A stretch of DNA of 52,577 nucleotides from Ichthyophthirius multifiliis. Its lineage: Eukaryota > Ciliophora > Oligohymenophorea > Hymenostomatida. The stretch is from the NCBI RefSeq assembly GCF_000220395.1, contig NW_004085928.1, forward strand, positions 1 through 52,577, read 5' to 3'. Position numbers and translations under genes: made by a program. Of this stretch, positions 39,359 through 51,770 are shown in pieces (the first letter of the stretch is position 1; each line of letters begins with the position of its first letter). Under the pieces are notes generated by a model, which saw nothing but the letters and a program-made list of their open reading frames with translations, ran no database searches and had not been told where the DNA came from.

Positions 39359-41951
39359 TCATTATTATTATTATTATTTTTTTACTTATTATAATTTTAA
39401 TCAAATATTTCATTTTAAATATTATTATAAATACAACTTAAATCAACAGATTCCCTGTTTTTTTCTCCAAAATGATTAAAATATCCAAAACCTCCATTTT
39501 CAGTACTTAAAAGGGAAAATCTTCTTTATTTTTCAAAAAATAAATCACTTTCTTTTCTCATATTTTTATCATTTTTCGGACTTGAATTTAAACAAAATTA
39601 ATTATCATGATCTATAATATTTTAAAATAAATTTAAAAAAAGAATTATTATAATATAATTTTACATAGGCTTTAGTTTATTTTAAATTCATTTATATTAT
39701 TTTCACTTACTTTAGGTTTTTAATTAACATATGTATTTTTTTAATTGGGATTATTACTTTATATAATAATATTTTCTGAAATCGAATATTTTTTATTAGT
39801 TAAACCACTATTAATATTATGGTTAAAATAATCATTTTATACTATAATTGAGTATTTATTATTTTTTTCAATATTTATATTTTAATCATTTATATTATTA
39901 ATATAATTATTTTTCTTTTCTTAACATTATATTTCATCTTTTTAATCATTTAAAATATTCGCTTTTAATTATTAAATAAACTATAAGCTATTTAAATCAA
40001 GAATATTATTATTATTATTATTGAATTTATTAAAACATTTTTTATTTTCTTTAAATAACTAAGCATTTGGTTTGAATTCTGGAAATCTCATTTAGGACCT
40101 TAAAAAAATAATATAATAAATAGATTTTTTTCTTAAAAATAAAATATTAATAAAATATAAAATACATATAAATTATTATTCATACTATGATTCTGAAAGA
40201 TTCTAAAAATTATCAGATTCTATACATGCTTTTCTTTATAAAGCTAAACAATCTTAAGGATCAAATTAAATTAATTTTAAATACATATTTCTTGCTTCTG
40301 TATAGTTTTTATTTATTTCATAAAGTAATGCTATATTGAAAAGGTTTTCAATTTTAGAAGTATCTAATTAATATGCTCTTTGGAAACTTTAAAATGCTTC
40401 TTTATACTTTTTTAACAAAAATAATAATAATAAATAAATGTATTATATATATTTATTTTTTTTTAAAAAAAAAACCATGATTAAATCACAAAATATTATT
40501 GCTAATAAAGTAAAGTTTTCTGAATTGTAAGGTTCAATAGATATTGCATAAATAACATGCTATATAGCTTCTTTATATTTACCTTATTTTTAATAATATC
40601 TTGATTACATATAATATATTTCTCTATCATTATGGATTATAGGAATAGAAGATAATATTTCAAGGGATTCTTACTAAACGAAGTAAAGATAAAAATATTT
40701 TTTAAAATTAATGTTTTTTTACTATTTTTCCGTTTTAAAAAAATAACCAACTTATAGATTTTAAGGCTACTTAATTGTTTTGTTCTACATATATTGATTT
40801 ATTATAACATGAAGCAGCTTCATCATACTTAAATTTTGTTTTTTTAGATATATATAGTTTATTATTTACCTCTTAATATTATTCTAAACAATGACCTATA
40901 TTTACCAGAATCAAAGATATGTTTTATGATTGTTGTTAAGGATTTTCTAATGCTAATAAAAAATACTTTATAAATAGAATAAAATAACTTGTTTAATTTT
41001 TTATATGTATATATAATACTTCTAGAGCAATTTTATATTAATAATTGTATTTATTTATTATTGCCAAATATTCATATATATTATATTTTTAATTAAAATC
41101 TTTATCATTATTAATAATAAACTTAAAAATCTTTTCAGAAAATGAATATTATTCTATCTAAGAATTAATTTTTTTAATAATAAATATATTGTTTAATTTA
41201 AAATATATTAAATATATCTAAAATTAATATGCTCTAAAATTAAAAAAAACAAATTGATAAAAATATATATATCATATATATCAAAAAAAGTTCATAACAT
41301 ATATTTTTTTACTTTAAAATATGAAAGTGCTATTTAATACCAAATATTATTGTCTTTCTATTTATTGTTTTTATTTTTTTTTTAAAAAAAAAATACATTA
41401 TAATTTTTTTTTTAATAAACTTTAATTTGTTCTGAAATTTATGTCGCATAAAAATAATATTCAATAGATTTATTATATTCTTCTTATAGGAATGCACATC
41501 TCCCTAAAAATACATATGCATTTACTTAATTTTATTTTGCATTTATAATTGATTCAAATATTTTTTAAGCCTATTATTATTTATTAAAAAAAAAAAAAAA
41601 ATATATATATATAGGAAAAGATTTTTTAAAATAAAAATGTTATTTTATATTAAAAAAATTAATGCAATATATTTAAAATATAAATCAAACATTTTTGATG
41701 TTTTTAATATTATTGGTTTATAAAAATGCTATTCCTGCTTCTGTGTATTGATTAATATTTTATAAAACAAATTCTTATGATTAAGGGTTTAAATAATTAA
41801 AATATTACTCTGATATTTTTTAATCCTTTTTATTTAAATTTAAAAACTAGTTGTTATCACAAAACAACTGCATTTGTAATGTGGTATAAGGAAAATTATT
41901 ATTATCATTAAAATTATAATTTGTTTAAAAAAAATCTTGATTTTCAGTCAT
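39277..41951 (-). CDS. TPR-repeat protein with Asn-rich C-terminus
   Basis: The start is ATG at 41951 (MTENQDFFQTNYNFNDNNN). Several 34-residue tetratricopeptide repeats follow: CAFLQEEYNKSIEYYFYATQ (about 41460), NIGHCLEQYQE, YDEAASCYNKSIYVEQNNQV (about 40770-40830), YYQKQGKYKEAIQHVIYAIS followed by IEPYNSENFTLLA (about 40510-40610), and FQSFQRAYQLDTSKIENLF followed by YTEARNMYLKLIQFDPQD (about 40260-40400). The last 150 or so residues are low-complexity and Asn-rich, ending NTNKLSNKSFNNL with TGA at 39277-39279. Introns interrupt it. TPR arrays bind partner proteins; the array plus an Asn-rich tail is reminiscent of Ssn6/Cyc8 corepressors or of intraflagellar transport proteins, and I cannot decide which. 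Confidence 0.75.
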
Positions 41952-42930
41952 TTTTATTAAATTATTTATTATTAATATATTTACAATATACAAACTATAA
42001 AATTTTTTTATCCTTTTTTAATTTTTTTTTTTTTTTTAATTTTACAAACATTAATATGCTTTTTTTTTAATTAAAAAAAATATATAATAGAGAGATTAAA
42101 ATTTAAAAAATATAACATTTTTTATGGAAAATTTATTTTTAAATTTTTATTATTCTATTTAAAAAAGATCTGAATTCTTTTAAAAAATTAAAATAATCAT
42201 AACGTTTAAATCAAATATATAAATTATCAATTTAATAATTAAATTTAATAGATTAATTTTCAAAAAGCTTTATTAAAATAGACTTAATATTATTATTAAT
42301 TTAAAATAAATATATTTTAATAATAAATAAAATCATATTTATATTTATTATTTTTTATTAGTATAAAATAAATAAATAAAATTCTAATTTAAATTAATAA
42401 GCTATTACTAATAAATCAATTATAATAAATATTTTTTTAATACTATAAATAATTAACTGAAAAATAAAAATTGTTAATAAACAATATTTTAAATAATTTT
42501 TTTATAAATAATCTTATAAAAAAAAATCATTATGAAAATTAACAAAATTATTTTATTACATAAATTAGAATTATAAATCAATATAATAATTAAATTAATT
42601 TTTTATAATTATAAATAAATTATAGTTATTATTATAGTTATTATTATATATAATTATAATTATTTTTCATAAGCATTAATTGTAGATTAATATAACAAAA
42701 ATTTTTTTATCAACACTAAAATTATGCATACATATAATAAATATTTGCTTTTAATTCAGAAAAAATAAATAAATAAAAAAAAAAAAGTAAAAAAAGTAAA
42801 AAAAATAAAAAAGAAAATAGAAAAAAATAAAAAAACAAAACAAAAAAACAAAACAAAAAAATAATACACAAAATTAAATAAATTTGATTATAATAATAAA
42901 AAATCAAATAAAAAAAAATAAACCAAAAAT
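41952..42930. other. AT-rich intergenic DNA, divergent promoters
   Basis: About 980 bases between divergent starts, nearly pure A/T. An A-rich strand with AAAACAAAAC words directly precedes the TBC start (42780-42930). No coding sequence seen. Confidence 0.65.
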
Positions 42931-44977
42931 ATGGGAGGTGGTATGTGTTCAAAAGACATAAAAAGTAAAAAGAAGCAAAACTACCATAATAAAATGAACT
43001 AAATCAGCATAAAGCAAATTCTAAATACGTCACCAAAAAAAATTAAAGTTGTTAACAATTTATTGACGATTAGTAAAAATATCAAAAGAAATTTTAAATA
43101 GGCGAATATTTTTTACAAGAAAATTTTTAAAAAACTCCCTAATAAGCCATCCATATAAAATAATAATTTGAGTAATTTCTCCACTAAGGCAAACTTTAAT
43201 TTATACATCTTTCAGAAGAATAAAAACGCCAAATATATGAAAATTAAGATTTATAAATAACCAATACAGAAAAATATTTAATTGCAAACATTTTAAATAA
43301 GCAAATAAATAAATTAAATTAATATCTGGAAAAAGATCCTCCATAAAAATACAGGTGGGAAATCTGGAAAATAAAAACAAATTCCCAAAAACATTACGAA
43401 AAAGGTATTTACGAGAAACTTTTGTAAAAAGAATCTTCTTTCCAAAACTAAATCAGAAAAGATGTAAGTAGAAGTTTTCCCAATATGTATTATTTCTAAG
43501 ATCCGAATTAAGGAGATACATAGGAATAACCTGTAGGACAAGAATCATTATTTAGAGTATTGAAAGCTTTATCGAATTATTTTCCTAATATAGGATATAC
43601 TCAAGGAATGAACTTTATCGTAGGATTTTGTTTGGCTATTAATGGAGGGAAGGAAGAGGAAGCTTTTTGGTTTTTTGTCAGTTTAGCAAAATCTGAGAAA
43701 TATTTAATTATGGGATTATATGAAAGAAATTTTCAGCTTTTGGATTTATTAAAGTATGTTTTTAATTAAAAATTTAAAAAAATCATGCCAGAGTTATATA
43801 AGCATATTTAAGAATAGAGAATTTATGATGAAGAGTGGATTTGGAAGTGGATTTTAGTTATATTTTTAGATAATTTTCCTTTATAATAAACTATAAGATT
43901 CTGGGATTTTTTTATTAGTGCAGATTCTGTTTTTTCAATTTTAAGTTTATCATTATAAATTATAAAAACATAAGAAAATAGATTAAAAGAAATGGAGTAT
44001 GGAGATTTTCATATGTTTTTGAAAGAAATAAAAGATGAGAATTGTGATATTTGGCAAAATAAATTACATAAAGAATTTATTGATATTGATGTATTATTTT
44101 AAAATGCAAAAAAAATAAAAATTTCAAAAAATTTTATTGTTAAGTATACAAAAAAATATATAAAAGAAAAAAATATTAATGAAAATTAAAATCTTTATTC
44201 ATATTATTTTATACATCTAAATTCGAAAAATAAAAATTTACATTACTAATATTTAATGACCAAAATCAATTAATTAAATCAAGAAAATAATTCATATTAA
44301 ATAACAGATATTGATAATAACCAAAATACACAAAAACCAATATAAATATTAAATGAGGATAATTAATAATAAAAAGTAGAATAAGAAAAATAAAATGAAA
44401 AGGAAAAAAATAATCTAGAAGATTAAGATACACACTAATAATAAGAGTAAAATATAAAAAGTGATAATAATAATAAAAATGATTTGTAATTAAATAATGA
44501 TTATATTAACAATTAATAAATAAATTATAATGATGACTTATAATAAAAAGATAATAATAAATATGAAAAAAATTATAATTTTCAAATAAATGAGTGGCCT
44601 GTTAAAATTTATAAAAAAAGAATTATAAATAAGTTGAAAAAATTATAAAAAGATTTTATGAGCCTAAAAAATATAAATAGCAATGAAATATAAAAAAACG
44701 AAAATTTTGATATAAATTCATTACCTGAAAATAAAAATAGGTAAATACTTAATAAATAAAATTAAACAATAAATAAAAAAAATAATAATCAAAATTCATT
44801 TGATGAAAAAAATAATGATATTAATAATGATAATAAAATTTAAAATAAAAAATAAAATGATGATTATAATAAAAATATTAATAATAATAATGAAGATAAT
44901 AAAAATGATAATAAAATTGAAAATAAAATTGAAAATTAAAATGAAAACGATGATTATAGCAATAATAATAATATTAA

Positions 44978-45011
<34 letters not shown>

Positions 45012-47005
45012 TTAATATTAATATTAATATTAATTTATAAGAATAAGATGACGATTTTAATTAACCTGTTTAAATATTTTAATAATAAAATAATAATAAT
45101 AATAATAATATAATTCAAGATTAATAAAAAAGCCCTATAAATTCTATTCAGAACTAATATAACAATTTGAAAAAACACTCCTTTTTTTAAAAAAATAGCT
45201 TTGATTAAGATTGTTTAGATAGTTAAATTAATTAATAAAATTTATAAAAAATTGATATTAAAAAAAATGTTATCGAACAAAATAACTTTAATATAATAAA
45301 TTAACAATTAAATAATATTTTATACGAAGACCATGATTTTTAAGTTTATTAAAAATTAAAAGTCAACTCAATAAACCTAAAAAATTAACATAACGATACA
45401 ATTGATAATAATATACAATTACAAGTAAATAATACATAATAAAATTAACAAAATATAAGCCATTATTTATAAGAAATACATTAATAAAACATAAGTGGAT
45501 ATAGTATTAGTATTTAGGCAAATAATAGTAATATAAATTAAATAAATATAAATAATAGTAAATTAAATAATAATAATAATATAAATATTAATAATAAAAT
45601 ATAAAATCATAATATAAATGACATTTTAATAAATAATAATATAAATGATATTTTAATAAATGAAAAAACAAATAATAATGAACAGTTTGTAATTTTATCT
45701 CCTTAATAAAAAATATCAGCAATTAATTAAAAACTAGAAAACTAATTATAAACTCCAAGTAAAATAAGATAATAGTAATAATAATAATTTTAATCTTTAG
45801 ATTATAGTATCTAATAGGAACGATTAAGAATAAGTTCTTTCGACATTGACTAGTATCAAAATAAATAAAAATTAGCAAATATTTTATAAAATACTCAGTC
45901 TTTAATGAATTTATAAAGTATGGATAACATTAACTAATTATATTAGTAATAAGAACCACATTTAAAATAACAAAATAACCGAAAATTAGAATTAACAAAT
46001 AACTATCATGATAATTTAATAGTTAAACTAATGGAAATAACTGAAGAAAACGATCGAGACATGAAAAAATATAGTAAAAAATTCGAAGTAAACCCAAAAT
46101 ATATGCATAATACAACCATAACTTAATTTATTAAAAATATAAAAGAGGAAAGTAAAAGCAATAAGAGTATGAGTAGTAAAAATAAAAGTTTTATAATATA
46201 ATATTCTAATATAAATAATACAAGTAATAATCCAAATAATATTAGTGAAATTATAAACAATAATAATAATATAAATAATTTGAATTAAAATCAAATAAAT
46301 AATGATAATAATTCATAAAAGTCATTAAATCAGAAAAGAAAATAACTATATAATAACTAATATAGTTTATAATATTTAAATACTAAATAAAATTAAAAAA
46401 TAAAACATTCAAATAATAGCCGTATAATAAGTGATGCGGCTTAAAACAATCTTGTAAATCAAAAGGAAATTTTAAATAATAATAGTAATTCTTTTTATGG
46501 GAAAAATTCAGAAGCTTCCAAATTTATAAATAATTAAAATCAATACTAATATACTAAGTAAAATAGAAATTCAATAGATCTTTAATAAAGTATAGAAATT
46601 TAAAATAATAATTTTAATAGTAATAATAATATTGTTGAAAATATATAAAATATTATAAAATATGATAAAAATTTTTAATCCACAAAATCAGCATAAAATG
46701 AAATTTTTATAAATGAAAGTAAAAAACAAATATGTAAAAGTGTCTCTGCTTTATAAAAATAAAATTCCAATATTGCAAAATAATTAAAAAATACAGCTTC
46801 TTAAAGTCTTTTCAATTAATAAAGTAATAAAATTATGCCTAAATAATAAACATAATAAGGCTAATTTTACAGTATAAATAAAAGTCTCGAGCATTTTAAA
46901 AAAATAGATGAATATAGTGAATGTGAAAGTAAAATACATATTTCTTAAGCGAATATAACTTTAGATTAAAATAATAATAATAATAAAAAAAATGAAAATT
47001 TTTGA
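42931..47005 (+). CDS. TBC-domain RabGAP with long Asn/Gln-rich tail
   Basis: TBC proteins switch off Rab GTPases by supplying an arginine and a glutamine to the Rab active site. The main frame runs open from about 42965 to TGA at 47003-47005. The TBC core begins LEKDPPQKYRWEIWK (about 43325) and has IRKDVSRSFP (IxxDxxR arginine finger, 43452-43481), GYTQGMNFIVGFCLAI (YxQ glutamine finger, 43593-43640), DEEWIWKWILVIFLDNFP and IRFWDFFISADSVF (about 43890). The remaining roughly 900 residues are Asn/Gln/Asp/Lys-rich low complexity. ATG 42931 begins MGGG in a different frame and would need a short intron (GTATGTG...AAGAAG, 35 nt) to join at AKLPQQNELNQH. The 5' end is therefore provisional. Confidence 0.82.
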
Positions 47006-47426
47006 GAAGATATATATCTAAATATAGACACATTTAAAGAAATATTAATTTTTTGTATAATTTTATATAAATATAAAAAAACTTCTTAAATATAAGAAAT
47101 TATAATATTTATTCTTTTATTGTAATTAATATCAAATTTTTTTACATTTTTATTAAAGAAGAAAAAAAAATATATTATTAATTATTATAGATATTAATTT
47201 ATAAAGTATATAAATTATATTTATTGTATTTATCATTATTAGATTTATATTTATTAGCTTGAAAAATTATAAAAATATATAAAATAATATTTTATAATTA
47301 CAAATTTATATAAAAAATCAATATTTTAATTTATAGATTTTTTTTTTTTTTATTAATTAAAAAGTTATATATTTTTTTATTTTTGAAAGTAAAAAAACAA
47401 AAAAAATAAAATAAAATTTAAATAAG
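47006..47426. other. AT-rich intergenic DNA
   Basis: About 420 bases between two genes on the plus strand. A/T only in most places. No coding sequence. Confidence 0.65.
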
Positions 47427-49906
47427 ATGAATACAGAATAGAATTTAGCATTCATAACTTAAAGCGAAATAAATGAATAAGAAAAATACAATACAGTAAT
47501 AGAGAAAAATAAAGTAATTTTAATAATAAATTAAAGGAAAATTATCAAAGAAACACTTAATAAATCTTAGATGAAATGTATTAATAGAATCCACAAAAAT
47601 CATTAAGAAAATATCATTCAAAGATAAGAGAAGATCAATAGAAAATTAATTTTGATTCTCCAAGGACAAAGACAGCAGTATTATTATTAAAATTAACATA
47701 AGATTAATATACTTTAAAGTAAATAAAAAAAATAATTTTAAATATATAAAATATATAATATATAATTTATAAATATTTTGCCATTTATATATATTTATAT
47801 ATTTTTATTTGTTTTTTTTCAGAGATTTTTTTCAATTTTAGAAATTAAGTGAATATAATAGTTTAGCTTTAAAAACAAAATAAATATAAAAATATTAAAT
47901 TGATGACCCTTATAAATATTATTATTAACACCTTTAATTAGTCCATAGTTTTAAAAAAAACAATATTCATTTCATTATATTAATATAATTAAATAGCTAA
48001 TTTAAAAAGAATTATTTAAGAAAGAAAACGATTAATTTAATAAAATAATTATTAATTCCGAAAAACAGCTGAAGGATGGTAAATTTATATTTTTTTTTTA
48101 TGAAATTTAATTTTTTTATAAATTATGTTTAATAGTTCTAGAAAAATTTTAAATAAATCTAATAGAGAAAAAAGTCAATATTTAGACCATTTAAATATAG
48201 ATTATTAAATATAAAAAGTAAACTCATAACACGAAAAAGAAGTGAATATTCATGGAGTATTTATATTTACATTTTATATTTATTATATATTTTATAAAAT
48301 AAAGTTCTAAATCTAAAATGAAATAAGATAAGAATTTTTACTCAGAAAATAAAATCAAAGTATAGAATAAAAATAATAAAGAGTAGAATAAACAATAAAA
48401 AAATAACTCGACGAAAAAGTTAAAATAAAAATAAATAAAAAGAATTAAAAAAAAAAATAGTTAAAAAATGTCAAAATAATAAATTAGAAACATAGAGCTA
48501 AAAAATAATAAATAAAAATTTCACATTAATAAAATTTATAAAAAGACATGCAAAAAATTAAAGAAATGTACTTAAAATAGAACTAAATATATAATAAAGT
48601 AAAAGAAAGTAAATCTAAAGTTTTATCATTTACGAGAAGTGCGAATTCGGCAAAAACTTTTAGGGAAAAAGTCGACGAAAAAATAATATTAAAAAGTGAG
48701 TAATTAAGGCAGTAGTTAGATTAGAGAGATAATTAGGTTTATTTTTTAATGAAAGAGCACTGGTCTTAAAGGGTTAGAAATTAATAGCTTTTTAATAGTT
48801 TAAAACTAGATAAATTAGCTATTGCAAGATAAATTGAAGATTAAAAACAATAAGAAAAATTCAAAAGTCTAATTAAAAATTATGAATAACATTAATAAGA
48901 TTTGGATAAAAAAAATGCTAAAATTTAATAGAAAGATAAAAATAAAGATTAAGTCTAAGTTTAAGGAATAGATAAATATAAATATAAAGATAAAGATGAA
49001 AATTAAAAAGAATTTAAATAAAAAGAAAAAAATTTTTAATGAAATAATTATAAAATTAATAAGTACTAAAATAAACAGAAAAGTATATTATATATATATA
49101 TATATACATATATATAAATATAATATATTAAAAACAATTATTTAATAATGTATTTTTAAATAAATACATATATAAATATAAAGTTTATACTTTTAGTAGA
49201 TTAATTAAAAAATAAAATAAAAAACAGAATTAATAGAATATAGAAAAGTATTTATATTTTAATTCAAATAATTTTTTTATTTTTTTATATAAGTTGTAAA
49301 TAGAAGAAATTTTAGCAAATAAATAATTTAATAGAACATAATAAAGTTAAAGAAATAAATCTCAAATTTCATCTCTTTTTTTACAAACAGTATAAAAATA
49401 ATCATATAAATAAATAAAAATAAATAAATATATATATATATAAATATATATATATTTATATATATATTTATATATATGTATAAAAATTTTCTTATAAATT
49501 CTTTTTTATTAAAAAAGTAAGAAAAATGGAATAATTATATGATGAAATAAAAAAATATAGATAAAAAATTAAAATAATAAAAGAAAAATATTAACTTAAT
49601 TAGAAATATTGCATCGTTAAATATTTATATATTTTAATATAAAATATATTTTTTTTTTCATTGTATTTTTTATATAAAAGTTAAAATGCACTTTTATTAT
49701 AAAATGAAAAATTTAATAGTTAAAAAATTTTAGATAAATTAAAACAGATGATTTAGATAAATTATTAAAGTATATTTTTTATATTTCATTAATTTTATTA
49801 TTTAAAAAGACATTTTAAGCAATTTAATATTAGCGAAGAAGTATTTTATTAATATTTTCCTTAAAAAATTGTATAATAAGAAAATAAAGAATAATTTAAT
49901 AATTGA
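47427..49906 (+). CDS. coiled-coil protein, several introns
   Basis: The start is ATG at 47427 (MNTEQNLAFITQSEINEQ). A 41-nt intron (GTAATAGAG...ATTAAAG) joins YNT to ENYQRNTQQILDEMYQQ. Then come KYHSKIREDQQKINFDS, TAVLLLKLTQDQYTLK, an intron of about 110 nt, QKLSEYNSLALKTKQ and IDDPYKYYYQHLQLVHSF. The best conserved-looking part is FTRSANSAKTFREKVDEKI, LRQQLDQRDNQVYFLMKEHW, LFNSLKLDKLAIARQIEDQK (about 48620-48845), a charged coiled coil. Further exons lead to ILDKLKQMIQINYQ and FNISEEVFYQYFPQ, with TGA at 49904-49906. No domain is recognised. The composition and heptads are like ciliary or basal-body proteins, but that is a guess. The stretch 49080-49480 may be introns, and two genes are possible. 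Confidence 0.55.
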
Positions 49907-50400
49907 GTATTCTTCATATTTATTTAAGAAAAATAAAATTTTTTAAATATTTATTATAATAAATAAATAAGTTAAAATAATTATTTTTATAAACAATATT
50001 TTATATGTTATACATTTTTACTAGAAAACTAAATATTAATTATAAAAAATATTTTTTATATTATTAATTTTCATAATAATATAATCTTTTATAATAATGA
50101 ACATTAATAAAATAATATATTTTAAACTTTTCTTATTTTATTTAAATAAAAATTTAATTAAATTTAAATTTAAATTAATATTTTTTTTTAGGAAAAATAT
50201 AATTATTATTAAATATTTTTGTATTTAAATAACATACATAATTTTTAAAATAAAAATAAATATTTTAAAATTAGAATTATGTATAACAATATAAAAAAGA
50301 AACTAATTATATAATATTAAAATAAATAAATTAAATCATAAAATATAACACCTTTTAATAAATATATATATTTATTAAAAAAATAAAAAAAAATAAAAAA
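49907..50400. other. AT-rich intergenic DNA
   Basis: About 490 bases, nearly pure A/T, ending in an A-rich run directly before the next ATG. No coding sequence seen. Confidence 0.65.
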
Positions 50401-51093
50401 ATGTAATAATTATAAAAATCTTAGAATAATATCAATAAAAATAACTAAAATAATAAAATACACCCATTAATAAGCAAAAAAGAGCCATTATAAATAGAAA
50501 CATTAACCTTTCCAAATAACATTACAAACGTACAATAAATAAATTCAAATTCAAATTTAAGTTAACAAATATTGAACAGTTATGAATTTATAGATAAATA
50601 TAAAAAACAGTTTTTATTAATAGTAGAAAAAGCTCAAAATATACGTTTAGTAGAATATTTAGGAGGTCTTGCGGAAATTAAACAAAAAAATTAGATGATA
50701 TAAGAATATGGAGTTATTTGGAAAGAAATATTAGAATTATTGTAAAATATATAAAATAGAATTATGTTTATGACTTTTGAAAAAGACGTTATTTATCCAG
50801 GTACAACAAATTATGTTTCGGATATAATTATTAGTAGTGTTAATGAAATTATGGAAGTTTTTTAAGAATTAATATAATAATCTACTTTAAGATATTTAGA
50901 TACAGTTTGCATTATTCATAATTTAAAATATAAATAGCAAATTGATTTAACTTTTAATATTAATAAATGGGCTTAAACAAATATAGTACATATATAAAAA
51001 ACTCAAATATCAAAAAGTAAAGGAATTCTTAAAACAAATAATAAAAAAGGTTGTATTCCTTGCTTTTCCTCTAAATAAAATCAAAAAAAATGA
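50401..51093 (+). CDS. intronless 230-residue protein, unrecognised
   Basis: An uninterrupted frame from ATG (50401) to TGA (51091-51093). The first 65 residues are Gln/Asn-rich and probably disordered. Then a folded-looking part: NSYEFIDKYKKQFLLIVEKA, IRLVEYLGGLAEIK, YGVIWKEILELLQNI, MFMTFEKDVIYPGTTNYVSD, IIISSVNEIMEVFQELIQ, LRYLDTVCIIHNL. The tail is basic and ends GCIPCFSSKQNQKK. No signal peptide or membrane helix is clear. The helical middle is well mixed in composition, so the gene is very likely real, but I cannot name the family. Confidence 0.75.
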
Positions 51094-51770
51094 TTTTTGT
51101 TTATTTGTATAATTTGTTTTATACTGTATCTTTTTTTTATGTATGTAAAAAAACTTAATTTAATTTTATATTAATTATGTGTGTATATATATATATTTTA
51201 TTTTTCATGAAAATTTCCCTTTTTTTTTGTATGTTTAGATATACTAATTAGATTTTACGAATACAATATATAAATATTTAAGCAATTAATTTAATTATAT
51301 AATTAAATTTTTTGTAAAAAAAATATTAATTCATCTTAAAATTTATTATTTAATTACATTTAAATTGAATTTCACTTAAAAAAGAAATTTTATTATTATG
51401 TACTTTTTTTTATATACAATATAATCCGTTAAGAAAAAATAAAAATATAAAAATAGTTTATTTTTAAAAAATAAAATTTTAATTTATTGGAATAAATTTA
51501 ATGTAAATAAATTAAAAAAATAATTAAAGTATACATTGTAAATTAAAACTATTATTTATTATAAATTTATAATTTTAAAAGTTATAGTGTTTTATAAATT
51601 TATTAAAAAATATATAAATATACTTAACTATTTTAATATATATATATTTATATTATAAAGTATTAATTAATTTTCTTCTAATATATAAAAAACTATTAAA
51701 AAAATAAAATAATACATATATATATTATTTATAATATATATAAAAAGTAAATTCAATAAAAAATATAAAT
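51094..51770. other. AT-rich intergenic DNA
   Basis: About 680 bases. The first 100 are T-rich (likely 3' untranslated region), the rest nearly pure A/T. No coding sequence seen. Confidence 0.65.

Noticed and set aside
39310-39385. ATT-repeat microsatellite as a mobile or regulatory element
   Set aside because: It encodes the poly-Asn stretch of the TPR protein tail and needs no other explanation.
43314-43541. Minus-strand 75-residue protein
   Set aside because: It is antisense to the conserved TBC core, which clearly reads on the plus strand.
33652-51093. A functional cluster of membrane-traffic genes
   Set aside because: Sugar transporter, RabGAP, MON2-like and sphingomyelinase genes are spread over more than 30 kb on both strands, mixed with unrelated genes. 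Chance neighbourhood is the simpler reading.
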